Below the pieces are notes generated by a model that had not been told where the DNA came from, searched no databases, and saw only the letters and a program-made list of their open reading frames with translations. The translations under genes were made by a program, and so were the position numbers. This document shows, one piece after another, positions 19,926 through 28,459 of a DNA stretch of 64,000 nucleotides (position 1 is the stretch's first letter; each line of letters starts with the position of its first letter). Source of the stretch: Pseudomonas sp. Seg1 (GTDB lineage: Bacteria > Pseudomonadota > Gammaproteobacteria > Pseudomonadales > Pseudomonadaceae); contig NZ_AP021903.1 of assembly GCF_018326005.1 (NCBI RefSeq), positions 1,738,001-1,802,000 of the forward strand, written 5' to 3'.

Positions 19926-20690
19926 CTATCGTCTTTTGTCGCAGGAATCGCGCCGAAGCTGGCCGGGTGATGAGCCGAACTCACGTAGGACCGCGGCTGA
20001 AAAGGCACTCTGCGAGCTGTAACCGACGCGACTGGCGATTTCACCTATCGGCAATGCGGTGTCGCGCAGCAGTTGCACAGCCAGACGCAGCCGTCGACTG
20101 CGAATGTAATCCATCGGCGTCTGCCCGCATTCGGCCATGAAACGTGCATGCAGACGCGCGCTGGACAACCCGGCAACCCGCGCCAGATCGGCGACCTGCA
20201 AGGGGTAAGCGGCGTTCTGTTCGATGTGCGCATCCAGTGCCGCATAGGGCAGGCGCCGGGCGGCGCATTCGACCGGTTGCGCATGATTGAGGCTGGCCAG
20301 CAGCAACACCGCACCTTGCTGGGCAATCAGCGGGTCGCTGACCGGACTGTGCGCCAGCCAACTGACCAATTGGCTTTGCCCGCCATCCAGCGACAGACGA
20401 GCAGGAGTGTCGAGCAAGCGGCGGCTGGCCTCGGCATGATCACCGAGTGAATCGGCAAGCCATTGCCCGTCAGGAATATCCAGCACCAGACAGCGACTGC
20501 CCTGCGGACTGCCGCAGGCGTGATGGGCGCCGGAAGGGATAACCACGAAACTCTGCTGCCGCACCTGGCTGCCGCAGCCCTCGACCTCGAAATCCAGCGC
20601 ACCGGACAGACCGAACACCAATTGGGCATGCTCGTGGCTGTGAACGATCAAGTCGTGGGTGTACTGACGCAGGGTGAGAATCGGTCGCAT
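19926..20690 (-). CDS. AraC family transcriptional regulator (cupin sensor)
   Basis: 254 residues from MRPILTLRQYTHDLIVHSHEHAQLVFGLSG, preceded by GGAG at 7 bases; the longer frame to 20747 has no such site. The N-terminal cupin-like domain has the HSHEHAQ metal/ligand-binding look. The C-terminal double helix-turn-helix spans ~residues 155-250 (LQVADLARVAGLSSARLHARF and LPIGEIASRVGYSSQSAFSAAVLREFGSSPGQLR). Located just upstream of the EamA transporter on the same strand, which it may control. Confidence 0.9.
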   Translation of the reverse strand: MRPILTLRQYTHDLIVHSHEHAQLVFGLSGALDFEVEGCGSQVRQQSFVVIPSGAHHACGSPQGSRCLVLDIPDGQWLADSLGDHAEASRRLLDTPARLSLDGGQSQLVSWLAHSPVSDPLIAQQGAVLLLASLNHAQPVECAARRLPYAALDAHIEQNAAYPLQVADLARVAGLSSARLHARFMAECGQTPMDYIRSRRLRLAVQLLRDTALPIGEIASRVGYSSQSAFSAAVLREFGSSPGQLRRDSCDKRR

Positions 20691-20822
20691 GGCAAGTCTC
20701 CGGGCAGGCAGCCAGTCTACACCGACGCAACCGGGATGCGCTGTCACAGGAATGACTCGCGCCTGTCATGGTCGATTAACCGGACGGGCGCACTCTGGCG
20801 AAAACATCGCAGAGGGTTGCCC

Positions 20823-21638
20823 ATGACCAGCGCCGAGCTCGCCAGACCCAGTCGTAAACAACGGGTGCGCACCTTGTGGATTTCCGACGTGCACCTGGGC
20901 ACGCGGGATTGCCAGGCCGAGCACTTGTCGCAATTTCTCAAGGGCTACCATGCCGACAAGATCTACCTGGTCGGCGACATCATCGACGGCTGGAAACTGC
21001 GCGGTGGCATGTATTGGCCGCAGGCGCACACCAACGTGATTCGCCGCTTGCTGACCATGAGCAAGCGCGGCACCGAGGTGATCTATGTCACCGGCAACCA
21101 CGATGAATTCCTGCGCCGGTATTCGAAACTGATTCTGGGTAACATTCAGTTGGTCGACGAGGCGGTGCACGTCACGGCGGACGGTCGGCACTTGCTGGTG
21201 ATTCATGGCGACCAGTTTGATGTGATTACCCGTTATCACCGCTGGCTGGCTTTTCTCGGCGACTCCGCCTACGAGTTCACCTTGACGCTCAATCGCTGGC
21301 TCAACCACTGGCGCGCCCGTTATGGCTACGGTTACTGGTCGTTGTCGGCGTATCTGAAGCACAAGGTGAAGACCGCGGTGAGTTTTATCAGCGATTTTGA
21401 AGAAGCCATCGCCCATGAATGCGTGAAGCGCGAACTGCACGGTGTGGTGTGCGGACACATTCACCATGCCGAGATTCGCAAGGTCGGTGAGGTGGATTAC
21501 CTCAATTGCGGCGATTGGGTGGAGTCGTGCACGGCGCTGATCGAGCATTGGGATGGCACGATCGAGCTGTATCGGCTGGCGGATGCGCAGGCGCGTGAGG
21601 CGGAACTCAAGGCTGCCAAAGTCGTTGAGGTTGCCTGA
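20823..21638 (+). CDS. Calcineurin-like metallophosphoesterase (LpxH-like)
   Basis: 271 residues from the ATG after AGAGGGTTGCCC. Metallophosphoesterase ligands are present: DVH (WISDVHLGT), GDxxD (YLVGDIIDGW), GNHDE (VTGNHDEFLRR), and the late H and GHxH motifs (VIHGDQFD, VCGHIHHAEI). It resembles proteins annotated as UDP-2,3-diacylglucosamine diphosphatase but lacks the short LpxH length and is probably a paralogue. The physiological substrate is uncertain. Single gene, divergent from the AraC regulator. Confidence 0.85.
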   Translation: MTSAELARPSRKQRVRTLWISDVHLGTRDCQAEHLSQFLKGYHADKIYLVGDIIDGWKLRGGMYWPQAHTNVIRRLLTMSKRGTEVIYVTGNHDEFLRRYSKLILGNIQLVDEAVHVTADGRHLLVIHGDQFDVITRYHRWLAFLGDSAYEFTLTLNRWLNHWRARYGYGYWSLSAYLKHKVKTAVSFISDFEEAIAHECVKRELHGVVCGHIHHAEIRKVGEVDYLNCGDWVESCTALIEHWDGTIELYRLADAQAREAELKAAKVVEVA

Positions 21639-21658
21639 ATTCTCGAGTGTTTGAGAGG

Positions 21659-21741
21659 GCCCCATCGCTGGCAAGCCAGCTCCCACAGGTTTTATGAACG
21701 CCACAAACCCATGTGGGAGCTGGCTTGCCAGCGATGAGGCC
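21659..21741. repeat. REP pair, AGCTGGCTTGCCAGCGATG family
   Basis: Two inverted copies (ATCGCTGGCAAGCCAGCT and complement) ~30 bases apart between convergent genes. The same subfamily occurs at 35804-35907. Confidence 0.9.
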
Positions 21742-21754
21742 GGAACAGGCAACA

Positions 21755-22345
21755 TCAAGCTGGGCTGTGTTCTTCCATGGCAGCCTTGTAGATCGAGTTC
21801 TTCGGCTGCGCAAACAGCCTTTCCAGCATCGGTTCAAAGAAGCTCAACGGCAGCGTGTCATACGTCGGGTCAAACGCCGCCGCGTCGTATTTGGCGCAAA
21901 ACTCGGCGGTCGCCTGAAACTGCGGGTGCTCTTTGAACTGCTCGCGCAAGTGCCGATCCATGCCCAGATGATGAAAGAAGTAATAACCCTGAAACACCCC
22001 ATGCTTCTCGACCATCCACAGATTCTCGGCACTGACGAACGGCTTGAGGATCGCCGCCGCAATATCCGGATGGTTATACGAGCCCAAAGTGTCGCCAATG
22101 TCGTGCAGCAATGCGCAGACCACGTATTCCTCGTCACGCCCGTCGCGAAAGGCGCGGGTGGCGGTTTGCAGCGAATGGGTCAGGCGGTCCACCGGGAAAC
22201 CGCCGAAATCGCCTTCGAGCAATTTCAGGTGGGTCATGATCCGTGACGGCAATTGCTTGGCATAGGCACTGAAATCCGCAGCGATGATCGCCCAGTCTTC
22301 CTGGGTGCCATCCTGCATATGGGTGAAACGGGCGCTGGCGTTCAT
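21755..22345 (-). CDS. HD-domain phosphohydrolase-like protein
   Basis: 196 residues with an HD metal-binding signature: H in RLTHSLQTATRAF, then ALLHDIGDTLGSYNHPDIAAAIL, giving the H...HD arrangement, followed by VFQGYYFFHHLGMDRHLREQF. Related HD proteins act on phosphorylated or phosphonate substrates, but no substrate can be assigned. It is ~25 bases upstream of the DUF962 gene's end, both on the minus strand, so cotranscription is plausible. Confidence 0.82.
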   Translation of the reverse strand: MNASARFTHMQDGTQEDWAIIAADFSAYAKQLPSRIMTHLKLLEGDFGGFPVDRLTHSLQTATRAFRDGRDEEYVVCALLHDIGDTLGSYNHPDIAAAILKPFVSAENLWMVEKHGVFQGYYFFHHLGMDRHLREQFKEHPQFQATAEFCAKYDAAAFDPTYDTLPLSFFEPMLERLFAQPKNSIYKAAMEEHSPA

Positions 22346-22368
22346 CGGCCATCCTCAGTGTTGTTTTT

Positions 22369-22680
22369 TCAGAAGGCCACGCGACCGAGGATCATGTCGC
22401 GATACATGACGAAGTCGCCGAGCAGGCTGTACAGCGGATGCTGAAACGTCGCCGGACGGTTCTTTTCAAAGAAGAAATGCCCGACCCAGGCGAAGCTGTA
22501 ACCGGCCAGCGGCAGGGCCAGCAACAGCAGCCAAGCGCCCTTGGCGATGGTCATGGCGAGAATGAAAATTACCAGTGTCGTGCCGATGAAATGCAATCGA
22601 CGACAGGTACTGTTGCTGTGTTCGCTGAGGTAATACGGATAGAACTCGGCGAAGCTGTTGAAATGCTTGATGTTTTCCAC
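22369..22680 (-). CDS. DUF962/Mpo1-like membrane protein
   Basis: 103 residues if started at the GTG at 22680 (VENIKHFNSFAEFYPYYLSEH), where the conserved family sequence begins; the longer ATG at 22755 is possible. It has the HSNSTCRRLHFIGT motif, two membrane spans (LVIFILAMTIAKGAWLLLLALPLAGYSFAWVGHFFFEKNRPATF) and a second conserved His cluster. The family includes yeast Mpo1, an iron-dependent dioxygenase of phytosphingosine breakdown; the bacterial role is unknown. Confidence 0.85.
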   Translation of the reverse strand: MENIKHFNSFAEFYPYYLSEHSNSTCRRLHFIGTTLVIFILAMTIAKGAWLLLLALPLAGYSFAWVGHFFFEKNRPATFQHPLYSLLGDFVMYRDMILGRVAF

Positions 22681-22844
22681 GACCGCGATCTCTGTGGTTA
22701 TTGTTCTGGCGACGAGTTGTTCTGCGGGTAGCTTATTTGAGTCTAGAGTGATCATTGGCGTGGGCCAGTGACAATCGGCGCCACTTTAGTATCCTTCGCA
22801 AATCAGGCCGTAGCATGCGGCCCCTCATGTAAAAGAATAACGCC

Positions 22845-23906
22845 ATGAGCGAACGAACAACTTCTGCAAGCTGGGCGATGGGGATTGTCAAAGCACTGGA
22901 GATGGACGGCCTGGATTGCCGGGTACTGTTCAAGCAACTGGGGCTCGATTATTCGGCCCTGGATGATCCGGATGCGCGTTTTCCGCAAGATTCCATGACC
23001 CGACTCTGGCAACGGGCGGTCGAGTTGTCCGGCAACCCGGCGATCGGCCTGAACATGGGCAAAGTGGTGCGCCCGGCGTCGTTCCATGTCGCCGGTTATG
23101 CGCTGATGTCCAGCAACACCCTCGCCGAAGGTTTCCAGCGACTGGTGCGTTATCAGCGCATTATTGCCGAAAGCGCCGACCTGAGTTTTCGTCTGATCGA
23201 GGACGGTTACGCGCTGATCCTGACGGTGCACGGCGACCATCTGCCGCCGACCCGGCAAAGTGCCGAGGCTTCGCTGGCCTGCGCTTTGGGCCTGTGTGGC
23301 TGGTTGACCGGGCGCACGCTGCACCCGGTCAAAGTGTTGGTGCAAGGCGATGAACCGGAAGATCTGCAACCTTACAAACAGGCTTTCCATGCACCGCTGA
23401 TGTTCAATGCGCCGTACGACGCGTTGATCTTCGAGCGCGCCGACATGGAAGCGCCGCTGCCCACGGCCAATGAGGCGATGGCGTTGCTGCATGACCGTTT
23501 TGCCGGGGAGTACCTGGCGCGGTTTTCCGAAAGTCGCGTGACCCACAAGGCGCGGCAGGTGCTGTGCCGTTTACTGCCTCAGGGCGAACCCAAGCGCGAC
23601 ACCGTTGCGCAGACTTTGCACCTGTCGCAGCGCACCTTGCAGCGCCGGTTGCAGGAGGAGGGCACAAGCTTTCAGCAACTGCTCGATGACACCCGCCGCG
23701 AATTGGCCGAGCAGTATCTGGCGCAACCGAGCATGACGTTGCTGGAAATCGCCTATCTGTTGGGTTTTGCCGATCCGAGCAACTTCTTCCGCGCCTTCCG
23801 TCGCTGGTTCGACACAACGCCCGGTGATTACCGGGCGCGGCTGTTGCAGGCGCCGAATGTGATCAGTGACGCCAAAAGGCCGGAATACACAGCACAAACA
23901 CCGTAA
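22845..23906 (+). CDS. AraC family regulator with Arabinose_bd-type sensor domain
   Basis: 353 residues. The N-terminal ~190 residues match the effector-binding domain of OruR/ArgR-like AraC proteins (GLDCRVLFKQLGLDYSALDDPDARFP, then AVELSGNPAIGLNMGKVVRPASFHVAGYAL). The C-terminal helix-turn-helix pair (DTVAQTLHLSQRTLQRRLQEEGTSFQQLL and TLLEIAYLLGFADPSNFFRAFRRWFDTTPGDYR) is complete. The effector is not deducible. Its last 44 bases overlap the 3' end of the convergent trkH gene. Confidence 0.92.
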   Translation: MSERTTSASWAMGIVKALEMDGLDCRVLFKQLGLDYSALDDPDARFPQDSMTRLWQRAVELSGNPAIGLNMGKVVRPASFHVAGYALMSSNTLAEGFQRLVRYQRIIAESADLSFRLIEDGYALILTVHGDHLPPTRQSAEASLACALGLCGWLTGRTLHPVKVLVQGDEPEDLQPYKQAFHAPLMFNAPYDALIFERADMEAPLPTANEAMALLHDRFAGEYLARFSESRVTHKARQVLCRLLPQGEPKRDTVAQTLHLSQRTLQRRLQEEGTSFQQLLDDTRRELAEQYLAQPSMTLLEIAYLLGFADPSNFFRAFRRWFDTTPGDYRARLLQAPNVISDAKRPEYTAQTP

Positions 23907-25317
23907 TGATTTCCAGTCGGCCAAGCAGCATGCCGAACGACAGGATCCACTTGGCCGCGTCCGGCAGGGTGGCAAAGTTGCCCGCCGGACCGATGGTTTC
24001 GCCCAGACCCGGGCCGACGCCGGACACGGTACTGGCAGCGCCGGTCAGTGCGGTCATCCAGTCGACGCCGAGCAGCGACAGCAACAGGGCGATAACGCAG
24101 ATGGTGATCGCAAAGAAAAACGAAAAAGTCAGAATCGAACGCACGATCTCTTCATCGAGGCGGTGACCGTTGTACTTCTGCTTGATCACCGCACGCGGGT
24201 GAATCAGTTGGTTAAGGTTGGCCTTGAGCAGGATGTACGCGACCTGGAAGCGGAAGATCTTGATCCCGCCCGCCGTCGAACCGGAGCAGCCGCCGACGAA
24301 GCCCAGATAGAAAAACAGCATCAGCGAGAAGTTGCCCCACAGGCTGTAGTCGCCGAGGGCGAAACCAGTGGTGGTGACGACTGACGTCACGTTCAGCGCC
24401 ACATGCCGCAACGCATCCAACCAATGCAGATTGGTCGTCCACCAATACCAGGTGCCGAGCACCAGCCAGGTCACCAGCAACATGCCGAGCAAGCCCTGCA
24501 CTTGTTGATCCTTGATCAACGCTTTGCGGTTGCCGCGCAACGTCGCCACGTACAGGGTGAACGGCAGGCTGCCGAGAATCATCACCACCACCGCGACCCA
24601 GTGCACCGCCGGTTGTGTCCACTTGGCCAACGACTGGTCGGACGTCGAGAAACCACCGGTGGAAATCGCCGACATCGCGTGGTTGATCGCATCGAACGGG
24701 CTCATCCCGGCCCACCAGAACGCCAGGCTGCCGAGGATGGTGATGCCGACATACGCCGCCACGATCAGCCGCGCCACCATGTGCGAGCGGGGCATGACCT
24801 TTTCCGAACGGTCCGAGGATTCGGTCTGGAACAGGCGCATGCCACCGATGCGCAGCAGCGGCAGAATCGCCACCGCCATACCGATAAAGCCGATGCCACC
24901 GATCCAGTGCAGCAGCGAGCGCCACATCAGGATGCCGGGGGACATGGTGTCGAGGCCGTTGAGCACGGTCGAGCCGGTGGCGGTGATGCCGGACATGCTT
25001 TCGAAGAACGAATCGGTGTAGCTGATGTGCTGGGTCAGCAGAAACGGCAGCGCGGCGAAAATACACACCACCAGCCAACTGCTGACAGTCAGCAAATACA
25101 TGTCACGCGGGCGCAGGTGAATGTGTTCGGGCCTGCCGGGAATCACCAGCGCAAGACCGGCGACGAAGGTAATCATGCTCGCCCAGAGGAACGATGGCAG
25201 GTCGCTGGTGCGCTCGAAAATCACCAGGGTGGCCATGGGCACAACCATGGCGACGGCCAGGGTGATCAGGAAGATGCCGATGATGAAACCAATGATCCGT
25301 AAGGTCGGCAACGCCAT
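23863..25317 (-). CDS. trkH: TrkH-family potassium uptake protein
   Basis: 484 residues, full length, with repeated membrane-pore-membrane units: pore-loop segments SMSGITATGSTVL, AISTGGFSTSDQSL, VTTTGFALGDYSLW and AASTVSGVGPGLGETIGPAGNF carry the selectivity-filter glycines. TrkH is the channel-like subunit for K+ uptake and works with the NAD-binding TrkA protein encoded elsewhere. The first ~60 residues form two hydrophobic segments. Alone in its transcription unit. Confidence 0.95.
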   Translation of the reverse strand: MALPTLRIIGFIIGIFLITLAVAMVVPMATLVIFERTSDLPSFLWASMITFVAGLALVIPGRPEHIHLRPRDMYLLTVSSWLVVCIFAALPFLLTQHISYTDSFFESMSGITATGSTVLNGLDTMSPGILMWRSLLHWIGGIGFIGMAVAILPLLRIGGMRLFQTESSDRSEKVMPRSHMVARLIVAAYVGITILGSLAFWWAGMSPFDAINHAMSAISTGGFSTSDQSLAKWTQPAVHWVAVVVMILGSLPFTLYVATLRGNRKALIKDQQVQGLLGMLLVTWLVLGTWYWWTTNLHWLDALRHVALNVTSVVTTTGFALGDYSLWGNFSLMLFFYLGFVGGCSGSTAGGIKIFRFQVAYILLKANLNQLIHPRAVIKQKYNGHRLDEEIVRSILTFSFFFAITICVIALLLSLLGVDWMTALTGAASTVSGVGPGLGETIGPAGNFATLPDAAKWILSFGMLLGRLEIITVFVLCIPAFWRH

Positions 25318-25438
25318 GAAGTCCGCTCGGGCTGATGTAAGAAGGGCGCCATTCTACCCGTGGGACAGGGCATGTAAACCGGCATCCCGTTGGCAGATGC
25401 AGCTAGAATAGCCGCACATTTTTCTCAGGAGGTGGCCG

Positions 25439-26005
25439 ATGCAGGCTCTCGACGCTTTGCTCAACCGTGTTTCCGTTCCCCGCCTGGTCGAACCGGCCCC
25501 CACTGCCGAGCAGCGCGAAGCGCTGTTTGGCGCAGCGTTGCGCGCGCCGGATCACGGGCATTTGCAGCCGTATCGCTTCCTGACGGTCGAAGGCGCAGCG
25601 CGTGAGCAGATGGGCGAGTTGCTGGCTGAAGCTGCGCAAATGCAGGAAGGCGAAGTCACCGAAGCAATGATCGACAAGGCCCGCAACGGCCCGCTGCGTG
25701 CGCCGCTGGTGGTTGTGGTGATCGCCAGATTGCAGGAACACGTCAAGTATCCGAAGGCTGAGCAATTGCTCGCGGCCGGGTGTGCGGCGCACGGGATTTT
25801 GCTGGCGGCGTATGCGCAGGGGATTGGTGCGGTGTGGCGTACGGGTGATTTGGCGTATTCCAGGCATGTGGCGCAGGGTTTGGGCTTGACCGAGGGTGAA
25901 GAGGTGATTGCTTTCCTTTACCTCGGCACTCCGCAGAAAGAACCGCGTGTGGCGGAGAAAGCTGATCTGGCCGAGTTTGTCAGCGCCTGGCCTGGTAAAG
26001 CCTGA
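25439..26005 (+). CDS. Nitroreductase family protein (YdjA-like)
   Basis: 188 residues, preceded by a near-perfect AGGAGG at an 8-base distance. Family features are RAPDHGHLQPYRFLTVEG (FMN-phosphate region) near the N-terminus, the NGPLRAPLVVVVIAR strand, and AAYAQGIGAVWRTGDLAY with the WRTG motif of the small YdjA subfamily. This is an FMN-dependent NAD(P)H oxidoreductase; the natural substrate is unknown. Single gene between trkH and the large palindromic repeat. Confidence 0.9.
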   Translation: MQALDALLNRVSVPRLVEPAPTAEQREALFGAALRAPDHGHLQPYRFLTVEGAAREQMGELLAEAAQMQEGEVTEAMIDKARNGPLRAPLVVVVIARLQEHVKYPKAEQLLAAGCAAHGILLAAYAQGIGAVWRTGDLAYSRHVAQGLGLTEGEEVIAFLYLGTPQKEPRVAEKADLAEFVSAWPGKA

Positions 26006-26035
26006 AGATCAAAAGCCCCTCATCGGAACGCCGCC

Positions 26036-26262
26036 CGCCTAACCCTCTCCCGGAGGGAGAGGGGATTGATTGGGGGGGGCTCAAGAGGTACGCCGACGTG
26101 GGCGATCTTCGTGGAATCCAGAATCGACTTCGGTTTAAGTCGAATTCAAAGTTGATTAGGCCTCCGAATCCATAATCAACTCGGTTTTTCAGGTCGATGT
26201 ATGACGCAACACACTGCGGTCGGCTCCCTCTCCCTCCGGGAGAGGGTTGGGGTGAGGGCGGC
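26036..26262. repeat. MITE-like element flanked by CCCTCTCCCGGAGGGAGAGGG inverted ends
   Basis: Arms ACCCTCTCCCGGAGGGAGAG (26042-26062) and the inverse near 26224-26246 enclose ~160 bases of AT-richer sequence holding internal near-repeats (AATCGACTT, GTCGAATTC, AGTTGATTA, AATCAACTC). It has no open frame of note and fills the gap between the nitroreductase and the sensor kinase. Confidence 0.75.
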
Positions 26263-26264
26263 TC

Positions 26265-27605
26265 TTAGGGTTGCACCACCGCGCCTGGCACCAGCGGCAA
26301 TTCCAGGCTGGCAATAAACCCGCCCTGCGGATGATTGGCCAGCGTCAGACTGCCGCCATGCCGCTCCGCCGCCCTTCGCGCAATCGCCAATCCCAAACCA
26401 TGCCCGGCGGCAGTCTGCCCCGGCGCCCGATAAAACGGTTCGCCCAACTGCTTCAGATGCTCTTCCTGCACCCCGGGCCCATGATCGCGCACGCTCACGA
26501 TAATTTTTTCGCCTTGACGCGATGCCTGCATTTCAATGGCCTGGTCCTCAGGGTTGAAACGCTGAGCATTGCGCAGCAGGTTGTCGATGGCCCGCTCAAT
26601 CATCGTCGGCCAGCCTTTGAGGTTCAGTTGCGGCTCGGCTTCCAGGCGTACCGTCTGCTCCGGCGAGCCAAGCTGCGCGTCTTTTTGCAGGGTACCCAGC
26701 AGCGCATTCAGATCCACTTCTTCAGCACTGGCATTGTCGGCATCGACCCGCGCCAGCACCAGAATTTCACTGATCAACGCTTCGAGCCGATCACACTCGC
26801 GGGTCAGGCGTGGCCAGAGTTTTTCGCGCTCTTCAGGGTTGGCGCGTTCGGCCAGCGCCAAGGCGATACGCAACCGCGCCAGCGGCGAACGCAGTTCGTG
26901 TGAGACATCGCGCAATAGTTGGCGCTGACTGCCGATCAGGCTTTGCAGACGCGCACCCATGCGGTTGAAATCGGTGGCCAGTACGCCGAACTCATCGCGA
27001 CGGTTGGCCAGTTTCGCCAGGCTGTTTTGCTGATAAGTCGTCTGCCCCAGATCATGCACCGCGCCGCGCAAACGGCTGAGTGGGCGGGTGATGGAAAAGG
27101 TCACCAGCAGACTGAACAGGGTCAGCACCACCAGCGCGATGCCCAGCGCACTCAACGGCCAGAGCAGGCTATCGCGATGCCATGCGTCGAGTTCCGGGTG
27201 CGGGATGCGGTAAATGAACAGGTAAGTGTCGCCGGTTTTGTCACTGGTGAACTCGTCTGTGAGGCGGCGCCATGGCAGGCGGCGGTCATCGTTGTTCTGG
27301 CGTGCTTCGAAGGCGGCGGCGCGGCGGGGGAAGGTGCCGCGTACCACCGGGTCGCCGCTTTCGTTGAGCACCTGAACGTCGATGTGATACTGGCGTTTGC
27401 GTTGTTCGAGGATGTCCTGGGCGGCTTCTTCGCCTTGCGCTTCGTAGGTCTGCGTCCACTCGGAGGCCAACGTGTTGAGGCCCGGATGGCGGCTGAGGAT
27501 CCACGCGTCCTGATTGAGCATGTGCCCGAGCAGAATCGAAAGCCCTGCCACCAGAGCAATGGCCAGCCAGAAGCTTGCGAGAATACGCCAGAACAATGAA
27601 CGCAC
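26265..27605 (-). CDS. cpxS: CpxA/CpxS-type envelope-stress sensor histidine kinase
   Basis: 446 residues: membrane segment 1 (~residues 8-30, ILASFWLAIALVAGLSILLGHML), a periplasmic sensor of ~120 residues, membrane segment 2 (LLWPLSALGIALVVLTLFSLLVTF), HAMP (ITRPLSRLRGAVHDLGQ), HisKA with the phospho-acceptor H (LRDVSHELRSPLARLRIAL), and an ATPase domain with N, G1 and G2 boxes (DNLLRNAQRF, VRDHGPGV, AAGHGLGLAI). Order and content with the regulator and Spy protein upstream match P. aeruginosa PA3204-PA3206 (CpxR/Spy/CpxS) as remembered. It lies ~240 bases from the Spy gene, past a terminator and a repeat. Confidence 0.9.
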   Translation of the reverse strand: MRSLFWRILASFWLAIALVAGLSILLGHMLNQDAWILSRHPGLNTLASEWTQTYEAQGEEAAQDILEQRKRQYHIDVQVLNESGDPVVRGTFPRRAAAFEARQNNDDRRLPWRRLTDEFTSDKTGDTYLFIYRIPHPELDAWHRDSLLWPLSALGIALVVLTLFSLLVTFSITRPLSRLRGAVHDLGQTTYQQNSLAKLANRRDEFGVLATDFNRMGARLQSLIGSQRQLLRDVSHELRSPLARLRIALALAERANPEEREKLWPRLTRECDRLEALISEILVLARVDADNASAEEVDLNALLGTLQKDAQLGSPEQTVRLEAEPQLNLKGWPTMIERAIDNLLRNAQRFNPEDQAIEMQASRQGEKIIVSVRDHGPGVQEEHLKQLGEPFYRAPGQTAAGHGLGLAIARRAAERHGGSLTLANHPQGGFIASLELPLVPGAVVQP

Positions 27606-27645
27606 AGAAAATCCTCAATCAAACACAGTCCATGTTGGAAGCCCT

Positions 27646-27778
27646 GTGGTGAGGGGATTTATCCCCGATGGGACGCGTAGCGGTCCCAAAACCTGCGAAT
27701 GCGGATTGCCAGATACATTGCATCCGCTGATTTTGCGACTGCTTCGCAGCCGATCGGGGATAAATCCCCTCGCCACCA
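27646..27778. repeat. Palindromic repeat, GGCGAGGGGATTTATCCCCGA family
   Basis: Inverted arms GGTGAGGGGATTTATCCCCG (left) and its GGCGAGG-type complement (right) enclose further inverted pieces (GGACGCGTAGCGGTCC; CTGCTTCGCAGC). A close relative is at 55495-55632. It lies between the Spy-like gene and the kinase gene, upstream of the kinase start. Confidence 0.88.
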
Positions 27779-27800
27779 GGCCTCAACATTAGATCGAAAA

Positions 27801-27832
27801 CAAAAGACCCGACGGATTTAACCGTCGGGCCT
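27801..27832 (-). terminator. Terminator after the Spy-like gene
   Basis: Stem CCCGACGG / CCGTCGGG; read on the minus strand it is followed by TCTTTTGTTTT. It lies just past the Spy-like stop codon, so most transcripts should end before the kinase gene. Confidence 0.85.
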
Positions 27833-27843
27833 GGGTTAGAACA

Positions 27844-28293
27844 TTATTGCGCCTTTTGCGGCTGCTGCGCTTTCCACGCCTTGAACTCGGCCCATTCGGC
27901 GCGGCGCTCGGCTTGTTTCTTCTGGATCTCGTCGAATTTCTTCTGTTGATCCGGTTTCAATACCGCACGCACATCGGCTTCGGCTTCCTTATGGTTAGCG
28001 GCCATTTCGTCTTTCAGGGCTTTCTGGTCAGCTGGCGAAAGTTTTTCCAGGTACTTGTCGACCACTTGCTTACGCTCGTGCATCTGCTCGCCCATGATCT
28101 TGCGGATCTGTTCACGCTGTTCGCGGGACAGGTCGAGTTGGCTGTACGGGCCTTTGCCGTGCATGCCGTGCATCTGACCGCCGTGGCGTGGGCCGTCGAG
28201 CGGGCCACCCATCGGGCCGCCATCCTGTGGCATGGCCATGGCGACGGTTGGCAGAGCGGCAGCGAACATCAGAGCGATAAGAGTCTTGCGCAT
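27844..28293 (-). CDS. Spy/CpxP-like periplasmic LTXXQ-motif protein
   Basis: 149 residues from MRKTLIALMFAAALPTVAMA, preceded by AAGGAG at 8 bases; the longer frame ignores this site. Signal peptide, then a His/Met/Gly-rich stretch (GGPMGGPLDGPRHGGQMHGMHGKG) that could bind metal, then an alpha-helical CpxP/Spy fold with LSREQREQIRKIM and LKPDQQKKFDEIQKKQAERRAEW as the two LTxxQ-type motifs. Spy proteins are periplasmic chaperones; CpxP also restrains its kinase. Its position between cpxR and cpxS supports a Cpx-linked role. Confidence 0.92.
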   Translation of the reverse strand: MRKTLIALMFAAALPTVAMAMPQDGGPMGGPLDGPRHGGQMHGMHGKGPYSQLDLSREQREQIRKIMGEQMHERKQVVDKYLEKLSPADQKALKDEMAANHKEAEADVRAVLKPDQQKKFDEIQKKQAERRAEWAEFKAWKAQQPQKAQ

Positions 28294-28419
28294 GGTGTAT
28301 CTCCTTGTCTCGTTCCCGGTACGTTCCGGATGTGTGCAGATTACGGAGATCAAGGTCAGCGGCGGTCAGCGCTGCGTAAAGCTTGGGTAAAGACGCTTTG
28401 CCATCAGCCTGACAAACCG

Positions 28420-28452
28420 CTGTGGCGAGGGAGCAAGCTCCCTCGCCACAGA
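28420..28452. repeat. Short palindrome CTGTGGCGAGGGAGC/GCTCCCTCGCCACAG
   Basis: Perfect 15-bp inverted arms with a 2-base centre, a Pseudomonas REP-type unit. It sits immediately after the cpxR stop codon and could also act as an mRNA 3' hairpin. Confidence 0.85.
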
Positions 28453-28459
28453 TGGGTAT

